Below are positions 10,487 to 20,771 of a stretch of DNA of 64,000 bases, piece after piece (position 1 is the stretch's first letter; the number at the start of each line of letters is the position of its first letter). The notes beneath the pieces are model-generated. The model saw only the letters and a list, made by a program, of their open reading frames with translations, made no database searches and was not told the DNA's origin. This DNA comes from Diphasiastrum complanatum (taxonomy: Eukaryota; Streptophyta; Lycopodiopsida; Lycopodiales; Lycopodiaceae). Position numbers and translations under genes: made by a program. The stretch lies in NCBI GenBank assembly GCA_029204225.1, contig CM055106.1:8224953-8288952 (forward strand), read 5' to 3'.

Positions 10487-11235
10487 GATGCTTCTTCTAT
10501 GGCTCTCAAACCAATTGTTGGAAATATTGGGTTACAGACAGGAGATAATGCTAGCTATGGGAGCATAGTGATCATTCCTAGTTCTTGTTACAATGGTGTG
10601 AGCAGTTCGTCAAAGACAACTCATTGTCAATAGATCAATATTCAACAAAATTCTAACGATGTTCCTTTTGAGAACATACCAACCTTTGAGGGAGAAATGA
10701 GTTCATTACATATTGATGACTGGTTATCTATTGTCGATGAGAATCTGCGACTATATTCTATCTCTGATCAGGGCAAAATTACCATTGCAGTATCCTTCTT
10801 TCGAGAAAAGCCTATGATTGGTGGCAAATAGTATTACGTCATCCACAGTATGAACCTAAGTCATGGGATGAATTTAAGGAGTTTTGTGCAAAAATATTCA
10901 TAGATTATTATATGGAGTCTTGGTATATATTGGAACAAACTGGTTCAGTAAGGCATATAATGCGAGGTTCAGTTTGATAACATCTAAATTAAAGTGGCTT
11001 AATGAAGAGCTATCCATCCAACACTATCTACGTGGTCTTCAAGATCACATCCATCAACATTTGGATAAAGCACTTCAAGTAAATCCAACTTTGGCAAATG
11101 TAATGCAAAAGGCGTTAATTCAAGATCTCAAGTTAAGACAACAAAAGATGCAACTACGGATCAAACTGGAGTCACAACAAAAAGAACTAGGCCCAGGTGC
11201 TAAAAGCAAAAGTTATAAAATCCATATTAATTTTT
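10487..11235 (+). pseudogene. Gy1 gag, Ty3-type capsid
   Basis: Recognisable pieces are IPTFEGEMSSLHIDDWL, then after a frame change near 10800 AYDWWQIVLRHPQYEPKSW and DEFKEFCAKIF, then KLKWLNEELSIQHYLRGLQD and a Lys/Gln-rich helix to 11235. The WW-plus-(W)xxF-xxxF pattern is that of the Ty3/gypsy retrotransposon gag family (capsid), which forms the particle around the RNA. No zinc knuckle is seen. The frame ends at 11249, just past an abrupt change to Pro/Ser-rich sequence, probably a deletion junction that removed protease and pol. Confidence 0.65.
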
Positions 11236-11445
11236 TTCGAAACTGTTGAATCTTCCATACAAGCATCTGGTCGCCGATGGGTACTCAACGAGGTCGTAAT
11301 TCCTGACTCGCCTTTCGCGTCACCTCGTCGTACTAGGCAACCATCGTTAGCTATGCTACCACCCCCTGTTGCCACTCGCTCTACACTTCTTATTCTCCAG
11401 TCCAGCGATGCTTCCCTCACCTCCGCTTCCTCATAAAGTCAGTCT

Positions 11446-13330
11446 GTGACTATTGGATCAACAATTTCAATCACAGCTAGCAAAGCTGCCTCTCCCCCAG
11501 GCACTCAAGCTACTTCACCAAACACGCAGGCGTTCATGGATATGTTTGATGATTTTGATCCTTTGGGGGCAAACGAGATTTTTGTGATGCCTCAAAGCCC
11601 TGGACCCTTTTACCCTTGTCCCCTGGAAAATGATTCGATCATTTCCATGACACTGCTAATGTTTTTTATCCATCTTTCCAGATCAATCAACAAGATCAAG
11701 CAGATTAGACACCAGATACCATCAGAGTCGTCCATGGGATCAAATCACCGAAGCAATTCGACGCCACGATACCTGAAGGCTACAAAGAAGAAGACCTCTT
11801 CGAGGAAGAAGAGCTACTCACAAGACCTCAATGCCAAACAGTCACCGCACCTGCAGTTCTTGTTCCTGTTGTTGCTACTGCCACAACTTCAACAAGGATA
11901 GATTCTAGTGACGCTCTTGGTTTAGTCTCTGCCCTTGCGCGTGTGATCCAGTCTATGCTGGATAAGAAAAAAGAAATGGAACAACGCATAGCAGATTTGG
12001 GCTTGGAGAATACTTTAATCAGCCAGAAGGTGATCCAACTGGATCATGAGGTCAAAGTTGCCAAACAACATGAGGCAAAGTCCGAGGCAGATATAAAAAA
12101 AGCCCAACAATCAACTGAAACTCTAGAAGATTATGCATGACTCTCTGAAATAGATTGACGACAGTGTAAGATCAAGTGGACAAAGTCGTCCAAGATGCCA
12201 AACAATAGGTGTGCTGATTCAAGGGCAATTGGATATGGGTGCGCTTGAACGAGAGCGCCTTCAAGGTGAATTGGATGCGACCACCCTTGAACGAGATACT
12301 TACCTTCAGACACAAGTACATGATTGTCCAGTCTCACCGGATGAGATCCGATACCTATTCAAGAAGGTTGAAATCTACCGAACTTCATTGGTAGGATTTC
12401 AAGAACGATTTGATAAGTTCAAACGTACGACATCGATTGGCTAAGGCCAAAGCAACTATCAACGATTATGAAAAGGCGGTCGCTCAAGTGTTAGAATCGA
12501 ATCCCCAGCTTCAATTCCTAGTTATGCCACAGTTCTCACCTCAGCAACAAGGTCAAGGAGGATTGGATACATGCATTTATCAAGGGGGAGATGCTGGTAC
12601 TCAAGAAGATGTAGCACAAGATGCATAGGCCACGGAAGAAGGTCCATCTACCTCAAGGGCCAAGCCGTTATTTCAAAAATCGATCACCATCGAGGAACAA
12701 ATTCAGACTTTCCTACAGCCCCATCTGCATGAATCCTCAAGGGTGATTGGGTGATAAAGTTCAAAACCATTGAGATAGAGGCCGACAAAGAAATTGATAA
12801 ACTACCAGCATTGGGAGAGCAACCAGAGTGGCAAAAGACCGTTTTCGAAAAAGCTCCAGATTCCATCGTGAGCTATGTCGCCAGCCCTCGCCAATTGCGG
12901 GTAGATCCATATTATGTGCCAATGTTGTGATGCAACAAGTGAAAGGAGTTAGGAACTCTAGTGGCACAAGTCAACATCCACACCCCCAACTGGCCAATTA
13001 TCTACCAGAAGTACAACTGGAACATCTCAGTTGACCTCCATCAGGCCCTACAATTTTATGCAACAGAATATCGCCATTCGCCAAATCCAACTGTTAGACA
13101 ATCTGTGCTTTTTGCAAATGATTTGACAATGTTGGCATAGGTATCCACAAGATGGGATGATTGCCTTCCAACCTTGGCTTTTGATCTGAATATTCCGATG
13201 GCGTCCGACACCGTTCAAGATCAGCTGCCACTAGCAAGCAATGTTGGACGGAAAATGGGAATCACGATTCACAGCCTAGACAATGTCCAAATGGCTACCA
13301 GGCGCAAATAAGTGCTTTCTACCGCACAAC
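11446..13330 (+). pseudogene. Extra ORF copy A (coiled coils plus C-terminal domain)
   Basis: Plus-strand remains of a multidomain protein in shifting frames. In order: a Ser/Thr/Pro-rich part with FDDFDPLGANEIF; an acidic turn (GYKEEDLFEEEELL); a coiled coil at 11943-12139 (KKKEMEQRIADLGLENTLIS, QLDHEVKVAKQHEAKSEADI); the motif CPVSPDEIRYLF followed by GFQERFDKFKR and LAKAKATINDYEKAV; then near 12780-12880 EIDKLPALGEQ, W and VFEKAPDSIVSY; and a last domain to 13330 containing FYATEYRHSPNP and NVGRKMGITIHSL. The middle motifs recur in the copies at 22.7 and 31.1 kb, the EID-ALGxQ-W-VFEK block at 45.2 kb, the last domain at 60.4 kb. Function unknown. It ends just before an LTR start at 13394. 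Confidence 0.55.
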
Positions 13331-13393
13331 AAGCCCGAAGTGAATCATCTCGCGAGGTGTCGTAGGACCGCCACCAAGTTTGGTGAGGGATAC

Positions 13394-13795
13394 TGTTGGA
13401 GGGTTTACATATATCGAGGAAACGATATCGAGAAAATCCTAACCCTAGTTAATAAGTGAGAGGGATTTGACACCCTACGTGTGTAAGTCCAACCTGATGA
13501 TCACATAGAGATTTAATAATTAGAAAGTCAATAAAAGGACTTTAGGCCTTTTTGCAGGACTTTTTATATCGCAGGGCCTAAATGTCAAGTTAGTGAATAA
13601 AGTAGGGATTCCCACCAAAATTGGTTTAAAATTCAAATTCAAATTGGTTTCCTCCAATTTTTGAATTGAGTTCCTTCCATTTTGTGGTAGGTTAGAATTG
13701 GCTACTCTAAATAGGTGCAAACTCGAGTTTGTAAAACATGTTTTATTTTCATTTCAATACAAGCAGGTTGGTCTCTCATGAAGTGGATGTGGAAT
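13394..13795 (+). repeat. Truncated LTR ending Gy1
   Basis: Starts TGTTGGAGGG just after a purine-rich GGTGAGGGATAC that could be a polypurine tract. Positions 13450-13520 are clearly related to the start of the LTR at 38662-39963 (minus strand; shared GACACCCTACGTGTGTAA-like text) and to 13835-13910 in the next LTR. It stops where a second LTR head begins at 13796, so it lacks the usual 3' part. It does not resemble the LTR at 7679-8220, so the two do not bound one element. Confidence 0.55.
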
Positions 13796-14351
13796 TGTTG
13801 GGGGTATTCCTGACGAAGTGTAAATAAATAAAATCGTCCAATAAAATGTGTTGCGAGGGCATGGCATCCTACGCGTATAAGCCCATGGCCTAATGAGCAC
13901 GCAAACTAAGTTGTAAATAAAATAATAGGCTTGGGACCTTTGTAAGTAAAATAAAACTTGAGGCCCAAAGTCAATTTTAAACTTAGACATTAATTTTTTA
14001 GAGTTGGGTCCAATTTGGGACTCACATGAATCTTGTGAATTTCAATGTACTTTTTGTGGACCCTTGGATCAAGTTGGGTCCAAGATGAATGGATAGGATC
14101 AATGTAAATATTAGCCAATAGGATTTTGGGGCAAGGGCCTTTCCCATTTTATAAAAAGGCACCATTTGTACTCTATTTCCATGCTTAATGAGAAGGAGGA
14201 AACTCTACCAACCTGGAGAACCAAGCATCCTCATTTGCTAAGCACTCATGCTAATGCTTTTTGTTGTGTGTTTCTAATTGTTTCCATTTCTATGTTGTTG
14301 TTTTAATAGTTATGGTTTCTCCAATTACAACGTCGGATCGAAGACCCTACA
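13796..14351 (+). repeat. 5' LTR of Gy2
   Basis: 556 bp from TGTTGGGGG to CCCTACA, one base before the primer site. It has a CCAAT-like CCAATAGG (14115) and a TATA box at 14150-14156 with the expected downstream spacing for a transcript start. No 3' partner survives. Confidence 0.7.
14150..14156 (+). promoter_or_regulatory. LTR TATA box
   Basis: TATAAAA followed by AGGCACC in the U3-like part of the Gy2 LTR, about 200 bp before the primer site. This is the likely core promoter of the element. Confidence 0.6.
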
Positions 14352-14352
14352 G

Positions 14353-14370
14353 TGGCGCCGTTGCCGGGGA
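14353..14370 (+). other. Primer binding site, tRNA-Asp
   Basis: TGGCGCCGTTGCCGGGGA, 18 nt matching the complement of the 3' end of plant tRNA-Asp, as used by Athila/Tat-type elements. It starts one base after the LTR. Confidence 0.85.
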
Positions 14371-14715
14371 TAGGTTTCCACTAACTAGTATAGTTGCATT
14401 TTAGCTATTTCTTGCTTTTTAGAGTAGTTTTAGGTAGGTTTAGGGAGTTTAGAGTTAGTTTTTTTGTCTTTTTTTGTGTTTGGACTGTTCACAGCTAGCA
14501 GAGGAGGTGTGAGAGGGTAGAGGAGGCCCTGAACAGCCTCTAAGGGCTTGAAACCCGAACCAACTAGCCAAAAAACCCAGAAAACACACCAATCTATACT
14601 TTGGAGGGGAAAAGAGCCTAAAATCTCATCAGATTTTAATATCTCCAAAACCAGTAAGAGTTAACCCTTGCATGACTGGCAGCAACTCCAGGGTACTATT
14701 CCAGACCTACATAGA

Positions 14716-15446
14716 AGCCTGCGAGAGTTAGTTCCAAGCACATTGCAAAAATCAGAGAAAATTCATAAAAAATTCAAAAAAACCCTTGAAAAAATCCAAA
14801 AAAAATACAAATTTTCACTAGAACTCTCGCAGAGCCCTCTGAAGTTCCATCTCAGTGAGACCAGGACACAAAGAAGCTTGCAAGAGTTAGTTTGATGTCT
14901 GAGTGCATGTGCGAGGGTTCTCAGTGAAAAAAAGACAGGAAAGTACCAGAGAACCCTCGCAGACACCAAAATTTTCAGTTCCAGTGGGCAAGAACTCTCA
15001 CAGAGGATTCTGAAGTTCCATCTCAGTGAGACTAGGACACATAAGAGCCTGCGAGAGTTAGTTTGATTCCAGTGAGCGAAAAATTGGATTTAAGTGCTAA
15101 AAAACTACTAAAAAGTGAAGATCCAGCAAATCCTTCCAGTAAGAACTCTCGCAGACCACCTCAATCGGTTCAGAATGTCAATTTCCATTAGTGAAGAAGC
15201 CTGCAAGAGTTAGTATAGAGATTTGGTAAAGATCAAGCCAAAATAGTGGTTCTGAACCCTCGCATACAGTGAGTTTTCACTTAGTGCGAGAGTTAACTCT
15301 CACAGAGAATTCTAGAGTCAGATCTGACCCAGATTCAGCTATTGTGATCCTTGCGAGAGTTACTTCCCAAAGATCTGAGAGATATCAAGTTTTTTATTTG
15401 CAAAAACAGCTAAAGAACCCTCGCACAAGAAAACCCTCGTAGACTA
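14716..15446 (+). repeat. Leader array of GCGAGAGTT / AACTCTCGC motifs
   Basis: About fourteen copies of CTGCGAGAGTTAGT or its inverse AACTCTCGCAGA (also GAACCCTCGCAGA), 25-110 bases apart, largely alternating in orientation, between primer site and gag. Longer matching context around some pairs (GAAGTTCCATCTCAGTGAGA at 14841 and 15013) shows local duplication. 15440-15640 continues as GATC-rich DNA. A matching array lies at 20116-20410, before the extra ORF. Function unknown; candidates are RNA structure for packaging or translation, or a protein-binding array. Confidence 0.75.
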
Positions 15447-15733
15447 GATCAATGGAAAGATCTGCACCAGATCCAGCTACTGTCAAAATCTCAAATCAAT
15501 CAGTGCAAGGAGTAAAAAGTTATCAAGGAAAAACCACCGTACAAGGCCTAAATTTCACTTCCGGCCGATCAGATTGATCAGATCTTTAAGATCCAGACTG
15601 CATCCCACTGTACAAGCAAGATCCAACTACTTTGGAACCCACCATCAGATGAATCTTAGATCGGGATGATCAATAGCACGAAGGATAGCAAACCAAGCAC
15701 CACACCTTCCCAAATTAGCAGCTACGCAAACCA

Positions 15734-17176
15734 ATGGACCAACCCATACTCATCGCTCCCTTGCAAGCAGTCCGGAGAGCACCACGGATGGAAATACCAA
15801 AATACGAAGGATCATCAGATCCCATCCATTTCCTCCATATCTACGAGCAAGCTTGTGAAATCTACGACGAACGGACACCTACGGAAAAGCTGATGTTGTT
15901 TCCCATGTCCTTATTGGCAGTGGCTCATGATTGGTTTTTCAACCTGTCAGAGAAAGAAAAATCTACCTGAGAAGCGGTTAAAGCGGCTCTCATTACGCGC
16001 TTTAAACCAAGGAAGTTCTTGGAAGACCCGTTTCTCCTGCTCAGCAAAGTCAAGATGGGAAAATGAGAAAGGGTCAGGGACTATATTAAACGGGTCAAAC
16101 ATCTACGATCCGAGTGCAGTGCAGCCCTAACTCCCGATCATGCGGTGATCATGTGGTTCCTAGCCGGACTACCACGAAGCATCAGAAGAGAACTGAAACG
16201 ACGGGAGTAGTATGCTACTCTGCAAGAAGCTATGGAAGATGCCATTAGGAAAGAGGATGAGGGATCTGACGATGAATATCCATCCACCCACACTCCTACT
16301 CCCTTGATAGCATCGTCATCATCAAACACATCCGCTCTATCCACAGAACTGTTGTTGGATCAAATGACAAAATTACACAAACAACAGATGGAGCAACTTA
16401 CGGCGCAGTTTGATCAGAAACTGAAAGCCTTACAAGGAGCTGTAGTAGCAATGCCACATCAACCGGAACCCAACCAACTATAGTATCCATGATGGGAGAA
16501 TGTATGGTGCTCAATGTGCACACAAAACCATGCAACGAATGAGTGTCCAGTCCTAAAGCAAAATCTCAGACTGACACATAGATTTTGCCATATGTGCAAT
16601 GCAACATCGCACGATACGGCATTTTGCCTATTTAACCCCCGGATTGTTCAACAGAAGAGAAGTCCTTATCAGACTTCTTATTCATATCATCAAGGGGCAC
16701 CAAACGCGGCACCGAGGTACGGTGCACCGAATCAGCAACAACGTATGGCCTTACATGCACCACCAGGGCCAGTCAATCAACAAGTGGCCCATGTAAACCT
16801 AACAGCAGCGAAACCAGAAATGCAAGTATCACCTCAACCTGAGCAGCAACAATGGTATGGACCTGGCAAACCATTTATGGATCCTGCCATAAATGAATAT
16901 TTTGTAGCCTATGCAGCTCAAACTCAGCGTCAAGGCGAGAGGAACTACGGCTGCCACGGATGTGGCGAAGGACACAGAATTGCATAATGGCCTTACAAAG
17001 GACAATATACATCCTTCTATCAAGAATGTGGTTATGGACACTGCTTCAAGAATTGTCCATTGAGACCTGGAACCAGTGCGCCACTAAACTTCATTGCAAT
17101 ACAACAACCAGTAGTTATAGCGGGGATGCCACCGGAAGGACAACAACTCCATGCTCCTGTGTTAGCTGCTACGTGA
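15734..17176 (+). pseudogene. Gy2 gag (capsid and zinc knuckles)
   Basis: One frame runs through the whole gag with six stops and no frameshift. Capsid: IPKYEGSSDPIHFLHIYEQA, AHDWFFNLSEKE, RVRDYIKRVKHLRSEC, MWFLAGLPRSIRRELKRRE. Then the acidic AMEDAIRKEDEGSDDE, a Gln-rich helix (LLLDQMTKLHKQQMEQLTAQ), and zinc knuckles CSMCTQNHATNEC and CHMCNATSHDTAFC. A Pro/Gln linker and a last Cys/His pair (GCHGCGEGHRIA, ECGYGHCFKNCP) follow. The gag packages element RNA. At least one stop (TAG after RRE) is a C-to-T change from CAG, as expected from decay of methylated DNA. First ATG in frame is 15734. Confidence 0.75.
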
Positions 17177-17350
17177 GCACATAAGAGGAAGGAAGTGGCT
17201 CCCTCACCAGCACCATCGGTCACTGATGACCAACCCTGAACTTCAGTGCCATATCCAAATGTGAGGGAAGAAAGAAGACGGTACCAGAAAATACGACACT
17301 AGGTACAGAGAGCCCAAGCGGAGGAAAAAGAGCAAGAAAGAGACAACCCC

Positions 17351-17850
17351 ATGGAACCTCCAGCTGAAGGCGAACGGGAACTGCAAGCGGGCTCACCATT
17401 GCGCACTGATCAGAACGATCGGTTGCATTGTCATGAACCACCTTTTCACATGGTGGAGCTCCAGGAACCACGCACTGAAAGGCTCACAATCTTATTGGCA
17501 AGCTGTGTTAGTTTACCTCTAGGGAAATTACTGCGGATTGCACCACAAGCTAAAAGCCTTTTGGTTGAATGGGCCAAAACAGACGAGGAGCCAGTAGCGC
17601 TTGAGCCCATATATTGTATGGGCTATGAAGAAACAAGTAAAGTCCTCCACATCGGGGTAGCGTGGGAAAGTGAGGGACACAACATCACTCTGCCAATCAA
17701 ACACAAGAGATACGAGGACGAGGTAGCAGCAGTAGATGGAGAATCAGGTGTCAATTTGATCTCCACTACTTTATATGAAAAATGAGGTTTACAAGGGTTG
17801 AAGCCAACAAGATTTGCCATCAAGCTACCGGATCAATCTTGTGTACCCGA
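17351..17850 (+). pseudogene. Gy2 protease region
   Basis: In the same frame as gag. After a charged linker it reads YCMGYEETSKVLHIGVAWES, HNITLPIKHKRYEDEVA and then AVDGESGVNLIS, the position of the retropepsin active site (usually D-S/T/G-G), followed past a TGA by LKPTRFAIKLPDQS, the second strand pair. A closely similar block is on the minus strand at 52.7-52.9 kb (VTWESEQHNITLPIKHK, RDEGFGANLI). The protease would cut the gag-pol polyprotein. The active-site triplet here is D-G-E, so activity is doubtful even without the stops. Confidence 0.6.
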
Positions 17851-17891
17851 ATAAACATAGCATGATTTGGTAAGATGTTTCAGCACCAATC

Positions 17892-18465
17892 TTACGCCCA
17901 CCCAATTGGTCCATTGAGTTTCATGTGCATACGGATGCATCGAAGTATGCAATTGGAGCAGTCTTAACCCAGCCAGTTGAACACAAAAAGGATTTTCCAA
18001 TCCGATTTGCAAGCCGACAACTCAGTGATACAGAAATGAATTATTCAACCACATAGCGGGAAGCGTTGGCGATGATCTATGCAGTTGAGAAATTTCGGCA
18101 CTACTTGATGGCCACACATGTTGCTTTTTATACGGACCATCAACCCTTGCTCTATCTCGTTAACAAAACTTGCAACACCGGGAGAATCACCAGATGGATA
18201 CTTCTGTTGTTGGAGTTTGATTTTTGGATAGTAGTTTGCAAGGGAAAACAAAACTACATGGCAGATCATGTGTCGTGAATCAAGGGAGGACGTTGCAACC
18301 CAACCCAACGATGAGCTAGCCGATGCTGCCTTATTTTATGTGGATACAGTACCAAAATGGGCTACCAACATTGTTGAATATCTAATGCGGGGTCAACTAG
18401 ACAAATCACTACCAAAGGCGGATCAGCAGAAATTGATCTTGAAAGCTAGACCTTATCAGCTATGA
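17892..18465 (+). pseudogene. Gy2 RNase H
   Basis: Begins with the last residues of an RT connection (LRPPNWSIEFHVHTDASKYA), continues QLSDTEMNYSTT, REALAMIYAVEKFRHYLM, FYTDHQPLLYLVN and YMADHVS. These are the acidic RNase H residues in order (D of HTDAS, E of NYSTT-REALA, D of FYTDHQ, D of MADHVS). A TAG near 18054 and a frame change near 18270 break it. What should precede it, about 250 codons of RT palm including the Y-x-DD box, is absent: only about 40 bases separate the protease end from this block. Confidence 0.75.
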
Positions 18466-18563
18466 TTGTCGGCCAATTGTATTGAAGAGGACCAGATGGG
18501 ATTCTTCGGCAATGTATTCTTTCACATGAGACCATCCAAATCATTTCGCTCTCACATGAAGGA

Positions 18564-19597
18564 ATGGGTGGAGGCGATTTTGCATCAGACATTACAGTTC
18601 ACAAGATTCTGCAATCAGGATGTTGGTGGTCAACGATTCATAAGGATATGGAGGAATGGCTGAGAAAGTGCGATGTGTGCCAAAGGGCAAGGAGACCAAC
18701 AAGATTGAATTATGACCTACTACACCCGGTCTTAGCCCAAGCACCATTCGAAAAGTGGGGATTAGATTACATTGGTCCAATTCACCCTGCAACAAGGAGT
18801 ACCCAGGCTCGATACATAATCGTAGCCATGGACTATCTCACCAAGTGGTCGAAGCCAAGGCAGTAAGAGTAGCTGATGCTAGGACCACTGCCAAGTTCCT
18901 TTATGAAAATATCATTGTGCGCTTTGGATGCCCAGTGGAGCTAGTCAACGATCGTGGAAGTCATTTTATCAATGAGATCATCAAGGTCCTGTTGGAGGAA
19001 TTCTTCGTGATCCATAGAACCAGTATGCCTTATTATCCTTGCGATAATGGGCAAGCTGAATCATCCAATAAAATCTTGTGTAGCGTGCTCACGAAAATTG
19101 TTGAAGCTAGCATATTAGATTGGGAACATAAGTTGCATGCTGCTCTGTGGGCATTCAGGACAACATATAAGGGAAGCACTAATCAAACACCTTTCCAATT
19201 GGTATATGGTCAGGATGTTGTAATGCCAATAGAGTTTTTAGTCCCTTCATTAAGGATTGCCATAACACAACACCTTAATAAATCCAAATCTCTACAACTA
19301 TGCCACGAAGCTCTGCATAAACTTTGTGAAACACGCTTACTAGTTGTGCATGCACTGGCAGTTGAAAAGGAAAGACGCAAAGCATGGCACGATCGCAGGT
19401 TACAAAAGAAGGATCTTTGTTTCGGAGATATGGTCCCGATGTATAAAACCAAGGCAATCAAGGGAAAACTAAAATTCACAGACGAAGGTCCTTATCGGAT
19501 CAAAGAAATTCTTAATCATGGAGCCGTGAATCTAGAGAAGCTAGATGGGACACCGTTCCACACATCCATCAACGGTAGCCGGTTGCACAAGTACTAG
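18564..19597 (+). pseudogene. Gy2 integrase
   Basis: Zinc-binding N-terminus (VHKILQSGCWW, then CDVCQRARR), catalytic core with WGLDYIGP (D), LVNDRGSHFINE (D) and NGQAESSNK (E), then the C-terminal part KLKFTDEGPYRIKEILNHGA. It ends in NGSRLHKY and a stop at 19595-19597. One missing G near 18848 (AAGTGGTCGAA) shifts the frame in the middle of the core, after DYLTKW. The later 250 codons are uninterrupted, so this is one of the better kept domains in the window. The DDE triad is complete apart from the frame break. Confidence 0.8.
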
Positions 19598-20771
19598 CCA
19601 CCGCAGTGAGATAGATCCTGATTGGTGGTGGCACGTTACGAAAAGCTATTCTACTAGGCCATCACAACTAGATCTAGAAAGATCAAGCTAGATCCATCAA
19701 GATTCGGCCAGATCTGGCAAGATCGGGAAAATCCATCAGGATCCAAGAAGAATCCAGATCCAGGTGGGATCAAGAAGGAAGCAAATCATCAGATTATGCC
19801 AATAAGTCCCCCAAATTTGCAGATCAAAGACCTCGATCTCAGTAACTATGGCAAATTTAGGACAAAATTCAACCAAAACTGATGGATCTGTTACCAAATA
19901 TCCATCAAAACTTCTAGATAACTGCCAACAGTCAGATCAAACATGGATGAAGATGATTACCAGTTTGCAAAAGTTAAAAATCAGAAAATCTCAAGATCTT
20001 GTCAAAAAACACTCTAAAAGAGCACTTTTTTCATGATTTTTGGAGATCCCCTAGGAGATAGCTCTTAAAACTTGGACAGTCACTAGATCTGACCTAGATG
20101 CATCCATGAAAATCTCTGCGAGAGTTCTTGATGGAGAAATCATCATTTTTGAGTGTGTGCGAGGGTTTCCAGAGGCTGAATCTTCAAAACCTTCACAGAG
20201 CATCAAGATCATCCTACCAACCTTCGCAAGGGGCATAAATAGAATCAAAGCAGTGAAATTAGCCTGCCTACATGGTCTGATCTTGAAAATCTAACCACAG
20301 GAACATGTTGTGCGAGAGATCACCTCCTGCGAGAGTTGAACCCTCGCAGACAGTCTGAACCCTCGCAGAACCTTCGCAGGGCAGTCAAATCACCTTCTAA
20401 GCTCTCACAGACTATTTTGAGGTCTTAGAATTTTGTGAAGAAGGTCACTGCCAAAATTTGGATGGAACTGAGCAAGGGAAAGTGGATTTCACCTAATACG
20501 CACTCTAAATTCCGCTATATAAGGGCTGAATTCGAGTCATTTGTCACCTTTGCTGGCAAAGTTTTGCTCAAATTTTCACTAAAATTTTCAAGTTCTCTGT
20601 TTGTGACCAAACTTCATACAAGCTATCATCTACTTCCAAACCCAGATCTGCGCTCTGAACTACAGTTCTTACCATTTGACACTCGTTATTCACAATTTTT
20701 GTCGTTTCCACCTCTTTTTACCTTTTCCACCATTTTTCTTACTTTTTCGCACTTTAACTATCACTGCTAAC
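19598..20771 (+). repeat. Spacer before the extra ORF with second motif array
   Basis: 19640-19780 is GATC-rich (repeated AGATC and CAGATCTGG text). 20116-20410 holds about nine GCGAGAGTT / CCCTCGCAGA motifs, the same as in the leader array. 20420-20771 is a pyrimidine-rich lead-in to the ATG at 20772. The order array, GATC-rich, gag-pol, GATC-rich, array makes the two flanks of gag-pol roughly mirror each other. Nothing coding is supported. Confidence 0.65.

Noticed and set aside
14716-15446. CRISPR-like or ordinary tandem repeat
   Set aside because: Orientation alternates and spacing is irregular, so it is neither.
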